A stretch of 64,000 nucleotides of DNA from Siccibacter turicensis LMG 23730 (lineage in GTDB: Bacteria > Pseudomonadota > Gammaproteobacteria > Enterobacterales > Enterobacteriaceae). Under the pieces are notes generated by a model. It was given only the letters and a program-made list of their open reading frames with translations. It was not told the DNA's origin and did no database searches. Shown here one piece after another: positions 55,473 through 64,000 of the stretch. The stretch is from NCBI RefSeq assembly GCF_000463155.2, contig NZ_AWFZ01000017.1:372001-436000 (forward strand), in the 5' to 3' direction. A program made the translations under genes and the position numbers. Within the stretch, counting starts at the first letter, position 1. Every line of letters starts with the position of its first letter.

Positions 55473-55554
55473 CTCCCTGCTCCTCCGATAACACCTTGAC
55501 GACAATCACAAATTTGCAATTAAACGTTAAGCGTCACACATTTTACCGATTCAT

Positions 55555-55583
55555 GTAACAAGACATTTAAGTTTTGCTATCTT
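55555..55583 (+). promoter_or_regulatory. Candidate arcZ promoter
   Basis: GTAACA (55555-55560) and TATCTT (55578-55583) are separated by 17 bp. The predicted start is near 55590. An AT-rich stretch upstream (GCAATTAAACGTTAAGCG, 55516-55533) is a possible ArcA-binding region, as ArcA represses arcZ in E. coli. Confidence 0.5.
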
Positions 55584-55589
55584 ATGAGC

Positions 55590-55709
55590 GACCCAACAAA
55601 AGATAACTGGCCGCGCCCGCCTGATAACTCCTATCCGAATGGCGAAGCCACTCTTTCCCTGGTGTTGGCGCAGTATTCGCGCACCCCGGTTTAGCCGGGG
55701 TCATTTTTT
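55590..55709 (+). ncRNA. arcZ: Hfq-dependent small RNA ArcZ
   Basis: The 3' part from about 55654 (TTTCCCTGGTGTTGGCGCAG, then the CACCCCGG/CCGGGGT hairpin and TCATTTTTT) is almost identical to E. coli ArcZ, including the seed of the processed ~56-nt form. ArcZ activates rpoS translation, represses flhDC and others, and feeds back on arcB. It lies between elbB and arcB as in E. coli; its terminator overlaps the arcB 3' end on the opposite strand. The 5' half is unlike the E. coli sequence I recall, so the 5' end is approximate. Confidence 0.88.
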
Positions 55710-58037
55710 ATACGCGGTTTCTACCCACGCTTTCAGCGCGCCAACATCCGACTGCCACTCCTGCTTCAGCTCTTCAATCCATTCACCAACGTTATCCCAC
55801 CACGCCGGTAAATCCGGAGACTGAATTTGCTGGGCGACCTGTTGCAGGTGACGCAGGCCAACCGAACCGGCGGCCCCTTTAATTTTGTGCCCCTCTTCGA
55901 CAATGCCTTTCTGATCGCGGGCGGTGAAGTTGGATTCCAGCACGCTGATGTAGCCCGGCATCATTTTTTCAAATACCGCCAGACCGTCGGTGATCAGTTT
56001 CGGGCCGACCAGCTCGATATATTGCTCAAGCATGGGAATATCAAACAGCGTCTGCTGCTTATCCTGATCCTGTTCCATCACGTTCTCCTGCTTCTCATCC
56101 CGGGCGTCCCAGAATTTTTTGATGGTGGCGGCCAGGGCAGGCACCGCCAGCGGTTTGCTCAGTACGTCATCCATACCGGCATCGAGATACTCTTTTTTAT
56201 CCTTCAGCACGTTTGCGGTCAGCGCCACCAGCGGCGGCAGTTCGTCTTTCGCATAGCGCTGGTTCAGCTCGCGTGAGATATCCAGGCCGGTCATATCCGG
56301 CAGCTGAATATCCAGCAGCACCAGGTCGTATTCGTCCGGAGTGAACATCTCCAGCGCCTCTTTGCCGGTCATCGCCACGTCAACGCTGTTGCCAAGTTTC
56401 TCCAGCACCGACCGCGCGACGATAACGTTGAGTTCGATATCCTCCACCAGCAGCACGTGCAGCGCCGGCAGCGGCATATCGTCTTCGTCGAGGGTGTTCT
56501 CTACCTCTTCGGCCACGCGCGGCGCCTGCACCGTCAGGATAAAGGTGGAGCCGCTACCCGGCTGGCTGCTGACGGTGATGTCCCCGCCCATGCTTTTCGC
56601 GAGGCGACGTGATACCGCAAGCCCGATGCCGGTGCCGGTGGCGGGTTTGCCGCCGTGGCTGTCTTTGACCTGATAGTACATGGCAAAGATTTTATCCTGC
56701 TCGTCCTGCGGGATGCCGATGCCGGAGTCCTCGACCTCAAAGCGCAGCACGGCGCCCTTCTCATAGCTCACCCGCACGGTGACCTGCCCCTTCTGGGTGA
56801 ATTTCACCGCGTTACTGATGAGGTTCCAGAGGATCTGACGCAGACGGGTTCCGTCGGTTTGAATCATATGCGGCAGCGGCAGCGCCGGTTGCATCACAAA
56901 GCGTAGCCCTTTTTGCTGCGCCTGTAGCCCGGCCAGGTTCTCCAGGTCGGCAAGGAAGCTGGTGAAATCTACCGGCTGGTTATCCAGCTGGACTTTACGC
57001 CGCTCCATTTTGTCCATATCGATAATATCGTTGAAGATATTCCCGAGGGTGACCGCCGAGACGTGGATGGTCTTCAGGTACTTTTCCTGTTCCGCGGTCA
57101 GTTCAGTGTCAAGCAGGATCCGGCTCAGGCCGACGATGCCGTTAAGCGGCGTACGCAGCTCGTGGCTGATGGTGGAGATAAACGTGGTCTTATCGCGGCT
57201 GGCGCGCTCCAGGGCATCCTGATAGCGCTTACGCTCGGTGATGTCGCGTCCAAAGCCCATTAGCCCGTGGCGCTTACCTACGCGGTCGTAATAAGGCACT
57301 TTACGGATCTCAAAGCAGGCTTTGCGTCCGTCCGGGTAGTCAAGCCACTGTTCGTAGGTCAACGAGACGTTGTGGCGGAACACCTTTTCGTCGGTTTCCA
57401 GCACCTTCTCCGCCGCTTCCGGCGTATAGACGTCCTGGGGTCGCAGGCCGATCAGCTGCTTTTCGCTTTTGCCGGTCAGCAGTTCCACGGCGCGGTTGCA
57501 GCCGGAGAACTCTTTATCTTCGTTACGATAAAACACCAGGTCCGGTGAAGCGTCGAGGAAAGAGCGCAGGAAGGAGGATTGCTGCTCAAGCTGAAGCTGG
57601 GTGACTTCACGCTCTTTCATTTCGATCTTGAGCTGCTCAAAGGTGGCCTGCCTTTCCGCTTCGGCCTTTTCGCGGTCGGCAATCTCCTGATTGAGCTGGG
57701 CGATGTTGTTCTTCAGCTGCACGTTGAGCTTCAGGTCGCGATCGCGCATCTCTTCGAGCTTCTCGACCAGCCTCGACAGCCGCTGGCGCGACTCCTCAAG
57801 CTGTTCAACCACCACCGACAGAAAGTACACCGCCCAGGGCGTAATCAGCAGACCGAAGAAGATGGAGCGGATAACGTCGATGCTCTCCACCTGGCCGTGC
57901 AGCACCATGGTAACCGCCATCTGCACCACGATCGCCAGCACCACCAGCGCCAGGGCAAGCAGCATTGAGAAGCGCACCAGTCCCAGCTTCATCATCAAAT
58001 CAACGTAGTACTGCGCCAACATGCGGATCTGCTTCAT
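55701..58037 (-). CDS. arcB: Anaerobic hybrid sensor kinase ArcB
   Basis: ArcB (778 aa, as in E. coli) senses quinone redox state and phosphorylates ArcA. Order: two N-terminal membrane helices (about 23-77), coiled coil, PAS domain (about 150-270), histidine kinase with His292 ([14 protein letters not shown]), ATPase N and G boxes, receiver with Asp576 ([11 protein letters not shown]) and HPt domain with His717 ([15 protein letters not shown]). All three phosphorelay residues are present. The 3' end overlaps the ArcZ terminator in antisense. Confidence 0.98.
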   Translation of the reverse strand: MKQIRMLAQYYVDLMMKLGLVRFSMLLALALVVLAIVVQMAVTMVLHGQVESIDVIRSIFFGLLITPWAVYFLSVVVEQLEESRQRLSRLVEKLEEMRDRDLKLNVQLKNNIAQLNQEIADREKAEAERQATFEQLKIEMKEREVTQLQLEQQSSFLRSFLDASPDLVFYRNEDKEFSGCNRAVELLTGKSEKQLIGLRPQDVYTPEAAEKVLETDEKVFRHNVSLTYEQWLDYPDGRKACFEIRKVPYYDRVGKRHGLMGFGRDITERKRYQDALERASRDKTTFISTISHELRTPLNGIVGLSRILLDTELTAEQEKYLKTIHVSAVTLGNIFNDIIDMDKMERRKVQLDNQPVDFTSFLADLENLAGLQAQQKGLRFVMQPALPLPHMIQTDGTRLRQILWNLISNAVKFTQKGQVTVRVSYEKGAVLRFEVEDSGIGIPQDEQDKIFAMYYQVKDSHGGKPATGTGIGLAVSRRLAKSMGGDITVSSQPGSGSTFILTVQAPRVAEEVENTLDEDDMPLPALHVLLVEDIELNVIVARSVLEKLGNSVDVAMTGKEALEMFTPDEYDLVLLDIQLPDMTGLDISRELNQRYAKDELPPLVALTANVLKDKKEYLDAGMDDVLSKPLAVPALAATIKKFWDARDEKQENVMEQDQDKQQTLFDIPMLEQYIELVGPKLITDGLAVFEKMMPGYISVLESNFTARDQKGIVEEGHKIKGAAGSVGLRHLQQVAQQIQSPDLPAWWDNVGEWIEELKQEWQSDVGALKAWVETAYKK

Positions 58038-58128
58038 GTTTTATTCCTTAGCAAGCTTTGGCCCATCATACTGAATTCCGGGCGCTACGTTGATGACCGT
58101 GCGAAAAAAATGCGGCCCGGCGTCAGGT

Positions 58129-59091
58129 TTAGCGGCTTGCGGCGCGGGTGGTCGCAGATTCTACCGCCTCGGGCGGGTGCCAGGGGCGACCCAGGGCGCT
58201 GCCCTGACCGCCGTGCTGCGTCAGGTAGCGGTCGATCTCCACCATGCCGGTCCAGCGGTTCTCGCACCACAGCGGTGCCAGCAGCGTTGGACGTCTGGCG
58301 CTCGCCGAGACGCGGTGAAACACCACCTCGGGCGGCGTATGGCGGATCATCTCCCCGGCAATCGCCGTATAGTCCTCAAGCGCTATGCCGTTGAGCCGTC
58401 CCGCCTGCCAGGCCTTCGCCATCGTGCTGCCGGTAACGATGTGCAGCGGATGAAGTTTAATTCCCTGTACGCCACTTTCCACTACCCGATCGAGCGTGAT
58501 GCGGTTTTCCGCCATCCCTTCGCCGGGCAGACCGACGATGAGATGACAGCAAACCTTCAGGCCGCGGTCCAGCGCCAGCCGGGTGGTGCGTTGATAGCAA
58601 GCCATGTCATGGCCGCGATTGATACGACGCAGGGTTTTATCGTGTGCGCTCTGTAAGCCCAGCTCCAGCCAGACTTCTAATCCCTGCTCCCGATACCCCG
58701 CCAGCAGGTCCAGCACGCTCTCCGGCACGCAGTCAGGGCGCGTACCGACGCACAGGCCGACGACGTTCGCCTGGCTGGCCGCCTGCTGGTACATCGTGCG
58801 CAGCACCTGAACCTCGGCCCAGGTGCTGGTGTAGGCCTGAAAATAGGCGAGATAGCGCGACGCGCGATTGACACGCTGAGCCTGCAGGGCCAGCTGTTCG
58901 CGGATGGAGTGCTGCTGTTGCGTTTCGTCGGCAAACGACGCGACGTTACAGAAGGTGCAGCCGCCGCGCCCGATAGTGCCATCGCGATTGGGGCAGCTGA
59001 AGCCGCCGTGCAGCGTAAGCTTATGAACTTTCTGGCCGTGGCGTCGGGCGAGATCGCCGCCAAACATATTGACTAATTTGTGTAACTGCAT
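58129..59091 (-). CDS. yhcC: Radical SAM protein YhcC
   Basis: The 320-residue protein belongs to the Elp3-like radical-SAM group TIGR01212. The cluster cysteines are Cys33, Cys45 and Cys48 (FSCPNRDGTIGRGGCTFCN), spaced CX11CX2C. Further landmarks are VGLCVGTRPDCVPESVLDLL and KVCCHLIVGLPGEG. No reaction is established. The ATG at 59091 begins the conserved region and matches E. coli; the 11-residue longer C-terminus relative to E. coli is Ala-rich. Confidence 0.94.
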   Translation of the reverse strand: MQLHKLVNMFGGDLARRHGQKVHKLTLHGGFSCPNRDGTIGRGGCTFCNVASFADETQQQHSIREQLALQAQRVNRASRYLAYFQAYTSTWAEVQVLRTMYQQAASQANVVGLCVGTRPDCVPESVLDLLAGYREQGLEVWLELGLQSAHDKTLRRINRGHDMACYQRTTRLALDRGLKVCCHLIVGLPGEGMAENRITLDRVVESGVQGIKLHPLHIVTGSTMAKAWQAGRLNGIALEDYTAIAGEMIRHTPPEVVFHRVSASARRPTLLAPLWCENRWTGMVEIDRYLTQHGGQGSALGRPWHPPEAVESATTRAASR

Positions 59092-59386
59092 AATCTGAGA
59101 GGCCGCCCTGAGAAAAGGGCCAAGCCTGCCATTTTTAACCTCGTCCGGCGATGACATGGATCAATCGTCCTGGCCGCGCTTTACCCCATGAATAACCATT
59201 CACTTAAATTGATTTTTGAATCAGTTCAGCGGCGATTACTTTTGCTTATAACTTTGCCCATTATTTAAGGAATATGACACCGTGGATAAAACAGTGTCAT
59301 GCTGCGGCTAACGGCGCTTCACTGGCGTTTTATGCTGGTAGTGTTGCTAATAACAGGACGGTTTATAGTTTTTGTCGCTTATCAAC

Positions 59387-59402
59387 AGTGAGTCAGATCA
59401 CA
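59387..59402 (+). promoter_or_regulatory. CRP-type binding site upstream of gltB
   Basis: The sequence AGTGA-N6-TCACA differs from the CRP consensus TGTGA-N6-TCACA at one of ten core bases. Crp is a known regulator of E. coli gltBDF. Confidence 0.6.
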
Positions 59403-59513
59403 CTCCCTTTCCGCGCCGCGCCGGGTTTAATGAATGTAAAAAAGGTTAAATCATGTTTATAAACAAAAAGTTAACCTGCATTTATACCCCTTTTTTATAA
59501 ATAAGAATGCCAT

Positions 59514-59542
59514 TTGACCTGTGTCCGGATTCCCGATAAGTT
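59514..59542 (+). promoter_or_regulatory. Possible gltB promoter
   Basis: TTGACC (59514-59519) and TAAGTT (59537-59542) are 17 bp apart; the -35 is good and the -10 poor, fitting an activator-dependent promoter. The leader would be about 220 bases. Confidence 0.35.
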
Positions 59543-59772
59543 GGAAATCCGCTGGAAGCTTTCTGGATGAGCGTTCTGCTCATCATATTTATGCAGTAAT
59601 TGAGATTCCCTCTTAAGCAAGTCCTCAACACTTGTGTACCGATGCGAAAAGGAAAAGAGAGGGCGACACGCGAGGCGATACCGCCACGCATTTTATCGTC
59701 GCCTTGCCCTTCTTACGCCTGCGCGTCATCGGTTGCGGAAGGGGTCCGTAGAGCCTGGGGAGGTTCACTGAT

Positions 59773-62700
59773 ATGTTGTACGATAAATCTCTTGAGAGGG
59801 ATAACTGTGGTTTCGGCCTGATCGCCCACATAGAAGGCGAACCTAGCCACAAGGTAGTGCGTACTGCTATTCACGCACTGGCCCGGATGCAGCACCGTGG
59901 CGCCATCCTTGCCGATGGCAAAACGGGTGACGGTTGCGGCTTACTGCTGCAAAAACCGGATCGTTTCTTCCGCTTCGTGGCAGAAGAGCGCGGCTGGCGT
60001 TTAGCCAAAAACTACGCCGTCGGCATGATTTTCTTAAGCCAGGATGCCAATAAGGCCCAGGCCTCCCGCCGCATTGTCGAAGAAGAGCTGCAGCGCGAAA
60101 CGCTGTCGATCGTGGGCTGGCGCGAGGTGCCGACTAACGAAGGCGTACTCGGCGACATCGCCCTCTCCTCGCTGCCGCGTATTGAGCAGATCTTTGTTAA
60201 CGCCCCGGCCGGCTGGCGTCCGCGCGATATGGAGCGCCGCCTGTTCATTGCCCGCCGCCGCATTGAAAAACGCATCCAGGACGATAAAGACTTCTACGTC
60301 TGCAGCCTCTCGAACCTGGTCAACATCTATAAAGGTCTGTGTATGCCGGCGGATCTGCCGCGCTTCTACCTGGACCTGGCGGACCTGCGTCTGGAATCGG
60401 CCATCTGCCTGTTCCACCAGCGCTTCTCCACCAACACCGTCCCACGCTGGCCGCTGGCGCAGCCGTTCCGCTACCTGGCGCATAACGGCGAGATCAACAC
60501 CATCACCGGTAACCGTCAATGGGCGCGTGCGCGTACCTATAAATTCCAGACGCCGCTGATCCCCGATCTGCACGACGCCGCGCCGTTCGTCAACGAAACC
60601 GGCTCCGACTCCAGCTCCATGGATAACATGCTTGAGCTGCTGCTGGCGGGCGGGATGGATATCGTGCGCGCTATGCGCCTGCTGGTGCCGCCAGCCTGGC
60701 AGAACAACCCAGACATGGATCCGGATCTGCGCGCCTTCTTTGACTTCAACTCTATGCACATGGAGCCGTGGGACGGCCCGGCGGGCATCGTGATGTCGGA
60801 TGGCCGCTTCGCCGCCTGTAACCTCGACCGTAACGGCCTGCGCCCGGCGCGCTACGTCATCACCAAAGACAAGCTCATCACCTGCGCCTCGGAAGTCGGT
60901 ATCTGGGATTACCAGCCTGACGAAGTGGTGGAAAAAGGCCGCGTCGGGCCGGGCGAGCTGATGGTGATCGACACCCGCATCGGACGTATTCTCCACTCCG
61001 GCGAGACCGACCACGACCTGAAAATCCGCCATCCGTATAAAGAGTGGATGGAGAAAAACGTGCGTCGTCTGGTGCCGTTCGAAGATCTACCGGACGACCA
61101 GGTGGGCACCCGCGAACTGGATGATGACCTGCTCTCCAGCTACCAGAAGCAGTTCAACTACAGCAACGAAGAGCTGGACACCGTGATCCGCGTGCTGGGC
61201 GAAAACGGCCAGGAAGCCGTTGGCTCAATGGGCGACGATACGCCGTTTGCCGTGCTCTCCAGCCAGCCGCGCATCATCTACGACTATTTCCGCCAGCAGT
61301 TCGCGCAGGTCACCAACCCGCCGATCGATCCGCTGCGTGAAGCGCACGTGATGTCGCTCGCCACCAGCATTGGTCGGGAGATGAACGTGTTCTGCGAAGC
61401 TGAAGGCCAGGCGCACCGTCTGAGCTTCAAATCGCCGATTCTGCTCTACTCCGATTTCAAACAGCTCACCACCATTCAGGAGCATCACTATCGCGCTGAC
61501 ACGCTCGATATCACCTTCGATGTGACCGAGACGACGCTGGAAGCGGTGGTTAACGCGCTGTGTGATAAAGCCGAGCAGATGGTGCGCGACGGTACCGTCC
61601 TGCTGGTGCTGTCCGACCGTAACATCGCGAAGAACCGTCTGCCGGTGCCGGCACCGATGGCGGTGGGTGCGATCCAGACGCGGCTGGTTGAGAAAAACCT
61701 GCGCTGCGACGCCAACATTATTGTCGAAACCGCCAGCGCCCGGGATCCGCACCACTTTGCCGTGCTGCTGGGCTTCGGTGCCACCGCGATCTATCCGTAC
61801 CTTGCCTATGAAACCCTGGCAAAACTGATTGATACCGGCGCTATTGAGAAAAATTACCGTAGCGTGATGCTGAACTACCGCAACGGCATTAACAAAGGTC
61901 TGTATAAGATCATGTCCAAAATGGGCATTTCGACCATCGCCTCCTATCGCTGCTCGAAGCTGTTTGAAGCGGTCGGACTGCATGATGAGGTGTCATCCCT
62001 CTGCTTCCAGGGCGTGGTCAGCCGCATCGGCGGCGCCGGGTTTGCGGATTTCCAGCAGGACCTGCTGAACCTGTCGAAGCGTGCCTGGCTGGTGCGTAAG
62101 CCGCTGGAACAGGGCGGTCTGCTGAAGTACGTCCACGGCGGCGAATACCACGCCTACAACCCGGACGTGGTCCGCACCCTTCAACAGGCGGTGCAGAGCG
62201 GCGAGTACAGCGACTATCAACACTACGCGAAGCTGGTTAACGAACGTCCGGCGGCGACGCTGCGCGATCTGCTGGCGCTTAATCCGCAGGGTGAGGCGGT
62301 CAGCCTGGATGACGTCGAGTCTGCCAGCGAACTGTTCAAGCGTTTCGATACCGCGGCCATGTCTATCGGGGCGTTAAGCCCGGAAGCGCATGAAGCGCTG
62401 GCCGAAGCGATGAACAGCATCGGCGGCAACTCCAACTCCGGGGAAGGCGGCGAAGATCCGGCGCGCTACGGCACCAACAAAGTGTCGCGCATTAAGCAGG
62501 TCGCATCCGGCCGCTTCGGCGTGACGCCGGCGTATCTGGTCAATGCCGATGTTATCCAGATTAAAGTCGCTCAGGGTGCCAAGCCGGGTGAAGGCGGCCA
62601 GCTGCCGGGCGACAAAGTGACGCCCTACATTGCCAAACTGCGCTACTCGGTGCCGGGCGTGACGCTGATCTCCCCGCCGCCGCACCATGATATCTACTCG

Positions 62701-64000
62701 ATTGAAGATCTCGCGCAGCTGATTTTCGACCTCAAACAGGTCAACCCGAAAGCGATGATCTCCGTGAAGCTGGTCTCCGAGCCGGGCGTGGGCACTATCG
62801 CCACCGGCGTGGCGAAGGCCTATGCGGATCTCATCACCATCGCCGGCTACGACGGCGGCACCGGCGCCAGCCCGCTCTCCTCCGTGAAATACGCGGGCTG
62901 TCCGTGGGAGCTGGGCCTGGTGGAAACCCAGCAGGCGCTGGTGGCGAACGGGTTGCGTCATAAGATCCGTTTGCAGGTTGATGGCGGTCTGAAAACCGGG
63001 CTCGACATCATCAAAGCGGCCATTCTCGGTGCGGAAAGCTTCGGCTTCGGTACCGGCCCGATGGTTGCGCTGGGCTGTAAATACCTGCGTATTTGCCACC
63101 TGAACAACTGCGCCACCGGCGTAGCGACCCAGGATGAGAAACTGCGTAAGAACCACTATCACGGCCTGCCGTTCAAAGTGACCAACTACTTTGAATTTAT
63201 CGCGCGCGAAACCCGTGAACTGATGGCGCAGCTCGGCGTTACGCGTCTGGTGGATCTGATTGGCCGCACCGACCTGCTGAAGGTGCTGGACGGCTTTACG
63301 GCGAAGCAGCAGAAGCTGGATCTCTCCCGCCTGCTGGAAACCGCTGAGCCGCATCCGGGCAAAGCGCTGCACTGCACCGAGCACAACCCGCCGTTTGATA
63401 ACGGCGTGCTGAACGCGCAGCTGCTGAACCAGGCGAAGCCGTATGTGGATGACCGCCAGAGCAAAACCTTCTGGTTCGATATCCGCAACACCGACCGCTC
63501 GGTGGGCGCCTCGCTGTCCGGCTACATCGCCCGTATCCACGGCGATCAGGGCCTGGCATCCGATCCTATCCGGGCGCACTTCAGCGGTACCGCAGGCCAG
63601 AGTTTTGGCGTGTGGAACGCCGGTGGCGTGGAGCTTTACCTGACCGGGGATGCCAACGACTACGTCGGTAAAGGCATGGCCGGCGGTCTGCTGGCGGTGC
63701 GTCCGCCGGTGGGGTCTGCGTTCCGCAGCCACGAAGCGAGCATCATCGGTAACACCTGCCTCTACGGCGCCACCGGCGGGCGTCTGTACGCCGCGGGCCG
63801 TGCGGGCGAGCGTTTCGCGGTGCGTAACTCCGGCGCGATTACCGTGGTGGAAGGCATCGGTGATAACGGCTGTGAATATATGACCGGTGGCATCGTCTGT
63901 ATTCTTGGCAAAACCGGGGTGAACTTTGGCGCGGGCATGACCGGCGGTTTCGCCTACGTGCTGGATGAAGACGGCGAGTTCCGTAAGCGCGTGAACCCGG
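59773..64000 (+). CDS. gltB: Glutamate synthase (NADPH) large subunit, 3' truncated by window
   Basis: GltB makes two glutamates from glutamine and 2-oxoglutarate with GltD. About 1,409 of some 1,486 codons are present. The propeptide is [11 protein letters not shown], so mature Cys12 becomes the N-terminal nucleophile of the glutaminase domain. The FMN-domain region [20 protein letters not shown] and the [3Fe-4S] ligands Cys1102, Cys1108 and Cys1113 ([12 protein letters not shown]) are intact; the Gly-rich C-terminal beta helix begins before the window ends. GGAGG lies ten bases before the ATG. Confidence 0.98.
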   Translation, partial: MLYDKSLERDNCGFGLIAHIEGEPSHKVVRTAIHALARMQHRGAILADGKTGDGCGLLLQKPDRFFRFVAEERGWRLAKNYAVGMIFLSQDANKAQASRRIVEEELQRETLSIVGWREVPTNEGVLGDIALSSLPRIEQIFVNAPAGWRPRDMERRLFIARRRIEKRIQDDKDFYVCSLSNLVNIYKGLCMPADLPRFYLDLADLRLESAICLFHQRFSTNTVPRWPLAQPFRYLAHNGEINTITGNRQWARARTYKFQTPLIPDLHDAAPFVNETGSDSSSMDNMLELLLAGGMDIVRAMRLLVPPAWQNNPDMDPDLRAFFDFNSMHMEPWDGPAGIVMSDGRFAACNLDRNGLRPARYVITKDKLITCASEVGIWDYQPDEVVEKGRVGPGELMVIDTRIGRILHSGETDHDLKIRHPYKEWMEKNVRRLVPFEDLPDDQVGTRELDDDLLSSYQKQFNYSNEELDTVIRVLGENGQEAVGSMGDDTPFAVLSSQPRIIYDYFRQQFAQVTNPPIDPLREAHVMSLATSIGREMNVFCEAEGQAHRLSFKSPILLYSDFKQLTTIQEHHYRADTLDITFDVTETTLEAVVNALCDKAEQMVRDGTVLLVLSDRNIAKNRLPVPAPMAVGAIQTRLVEKNLRCDANIIVETASARDPHHFAVLLGFGATAIYPYLAYETLAKLIDTGAIEKNYRSVMLNYRNGINKGLYKIMSKMGISTIASYRCSKLFEAVGLHDEVSSLCFQGVVSRIGGAGFADFQQDLLNLSKRAWLVRKPLEQGGLLKYVHGGEYHAYNPDVVRTLQQAVQSGEYSDYQHYAKLVNERPAATLRDLLALNPQGEAVSLDDVESASELFKRFDTAAMSIGALSPEAHEALAEAMNSIGGNSNSGEGGEDPARYGTNKVSRIKQVASGRFGVTPAYLVNADVIQIKVAQGAKPGEGGQLPGDKVTPYIAKLRYSVPGVTLISPPPHHDIYSIEDLAQLIFDLKQVNPKAMISVKLVSEPGVGTIATGVAKAYADLITIAGYDGGTGASPLSSVKYAGCPWELGLVETQQALVANGLRHKIRLQVDGGLKTGLDIIKAAILGAESFGFGTGPMVALGCKYLRICHLNNCATGVATQDEKLRKNHYHGLPFKVTNYFEFIARETRELMAQLGVTRLVDLIGRTDLLKVLDGFTAKQQKLDLSRLLETAEPHPGKALHCTEHNPPFDNGVLNAQLLNQAKPYVDDRQSKTFWFDIRNTDRSVGASLSGYIARIHGDQGLASDPIRAHFSGTAGQSFGVWNAGGVELYLTGDANDYVGKGMAGGLLAVRPPVGSAFRSHEASIIGNTCLYGATGGRLYAAGRAGERFAVRNSGAITVVEGIGDNGCEYMTGGIVCILGKTGVNFGAGMTGGFAYVLDEDGEFRKRVNP

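Larger units (their letters stand above)
59092..59772 (+). other. Long gltB regulatory region without protein genes
   Basis: This 681-bp gap between divergent yhcC and gltB holds no convincing gene. It has an AT-rich block (about 59425-59515), a CRP-type site at 59387-59402, a possible promoter at 59514-59542, and a perfect stem GATGAGC/GCTCATC (59566-59572 with 59578-59584). In E. coli gltBDF is controlled over a long upstream region by Lrp, IHF, Crp and ArgR; the AT-rich part would suit Lrp and IHF, but their sites cannot be fixed by eye. Confidence 0.7.

Noticed and set aside
55639-55824. 61-codon open frame across arcZ and the arcB end
   Set aside because: It covers the ArcZ sRNA and its terminator, then runs antisense into arcB; no sign of translation.
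59274-59462. 62-codon open frame in the yhcC-gltB gap
   Set aside because: No ribosome-binding site or known similarity, and it spans the CRP-type site and AT-rich control region.
62374-63732. 452-codon open frame opposite gltB, and similar frames at 60034-61032 and 61225-61983
   Set aside because: All lie wholly within gltB on the other strand and show the composition expected of complementary codons.

Overview
The window is a stretch of enterobacterial core chromosome. About 67 protein genes, two tRNA genes and at least one small RNA gene (arcZ) are recognisable, almost all in the order known from the E. coli garD-gltB interval. Proteins are close to E. coli in length and sequence, but coding sequence is GC-rich and several E. 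coli accessory blocks are missing. This points to an Enterobacter/Leclercia/Lelliottia/Klebsiella-type member of Enterobacteriaceae; the genus cannot be fixed by eye. No insertion sequence, prophage, CRISPR array, integron or toxin-antitoxin pair was seen. I found no undescribed multi-gene system; the interesting signals are regulatory, or concern what is missing or rearranged relative to E. coli.

Layout. 1-0.9 kb: 3' end of garD. 0.9-9.8 kb: rsmI, then lpoA-yraN-diaA-dolP (envelope and replication control) and a set of small poorly characterised genes (yraQ, yraR, yhbO, yhbP, yhbQ, yhbS). 9.3-14.5 kb: ubiT divergent from ubiU-ubiV (oxygen-independent ubiquinone synthesis) with FNR-like sites between them, then yhbW and mtr. 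14.6-27.5 kb, minus strand: the RNA and translation block deaD, yrbN, nlpI, pnp, rpsO, truB, rbfA, infB, nusA, rimP, tRNA-fMet, tRNA-Leu, secG. 27.7-33.7 kb: glmM-folP, ftsH-rlmE, yhbY, greA with a GraL-like leader.

34-42 kb: dacB, the rplU-rpmA-yhbE-obgE operon, ispB, sfsB, murA, ibaG. 41.9-45 kb: mlaFEDCB, the ABC system for retrograde phospholipid transport. 45.2-53.3 kb, plus strand: yrbG-kdsD-kdsC-lptC-lptA-lptB (Kdo synthesis and LPS transport), then rpoN-hpf-ptsN-rapZ-npr (sigma-54, ribosome hibernation, nitrogen PTS). 53.4-59.1 kb: yrbL behind a perfect PmrA-type box, mtgA-elbB, the sRNA gene arcZ convergent with arcB, and yhcC. 59.1-64 kb: a long regulatory leader and gltB, cut by the window end.

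Together the genes cover outer-membrane building (mla, lpt, kds, lpoA, dolP, murA, dacB, mtgA), RNA metabolism and ribosome assembly, and global regulators of oxygen, nitrogen and envelope stress. Start sites were placed by ribosome-binding site, gene overlap and remembered E. coli protein lengths; several genes use TTG or GTG.
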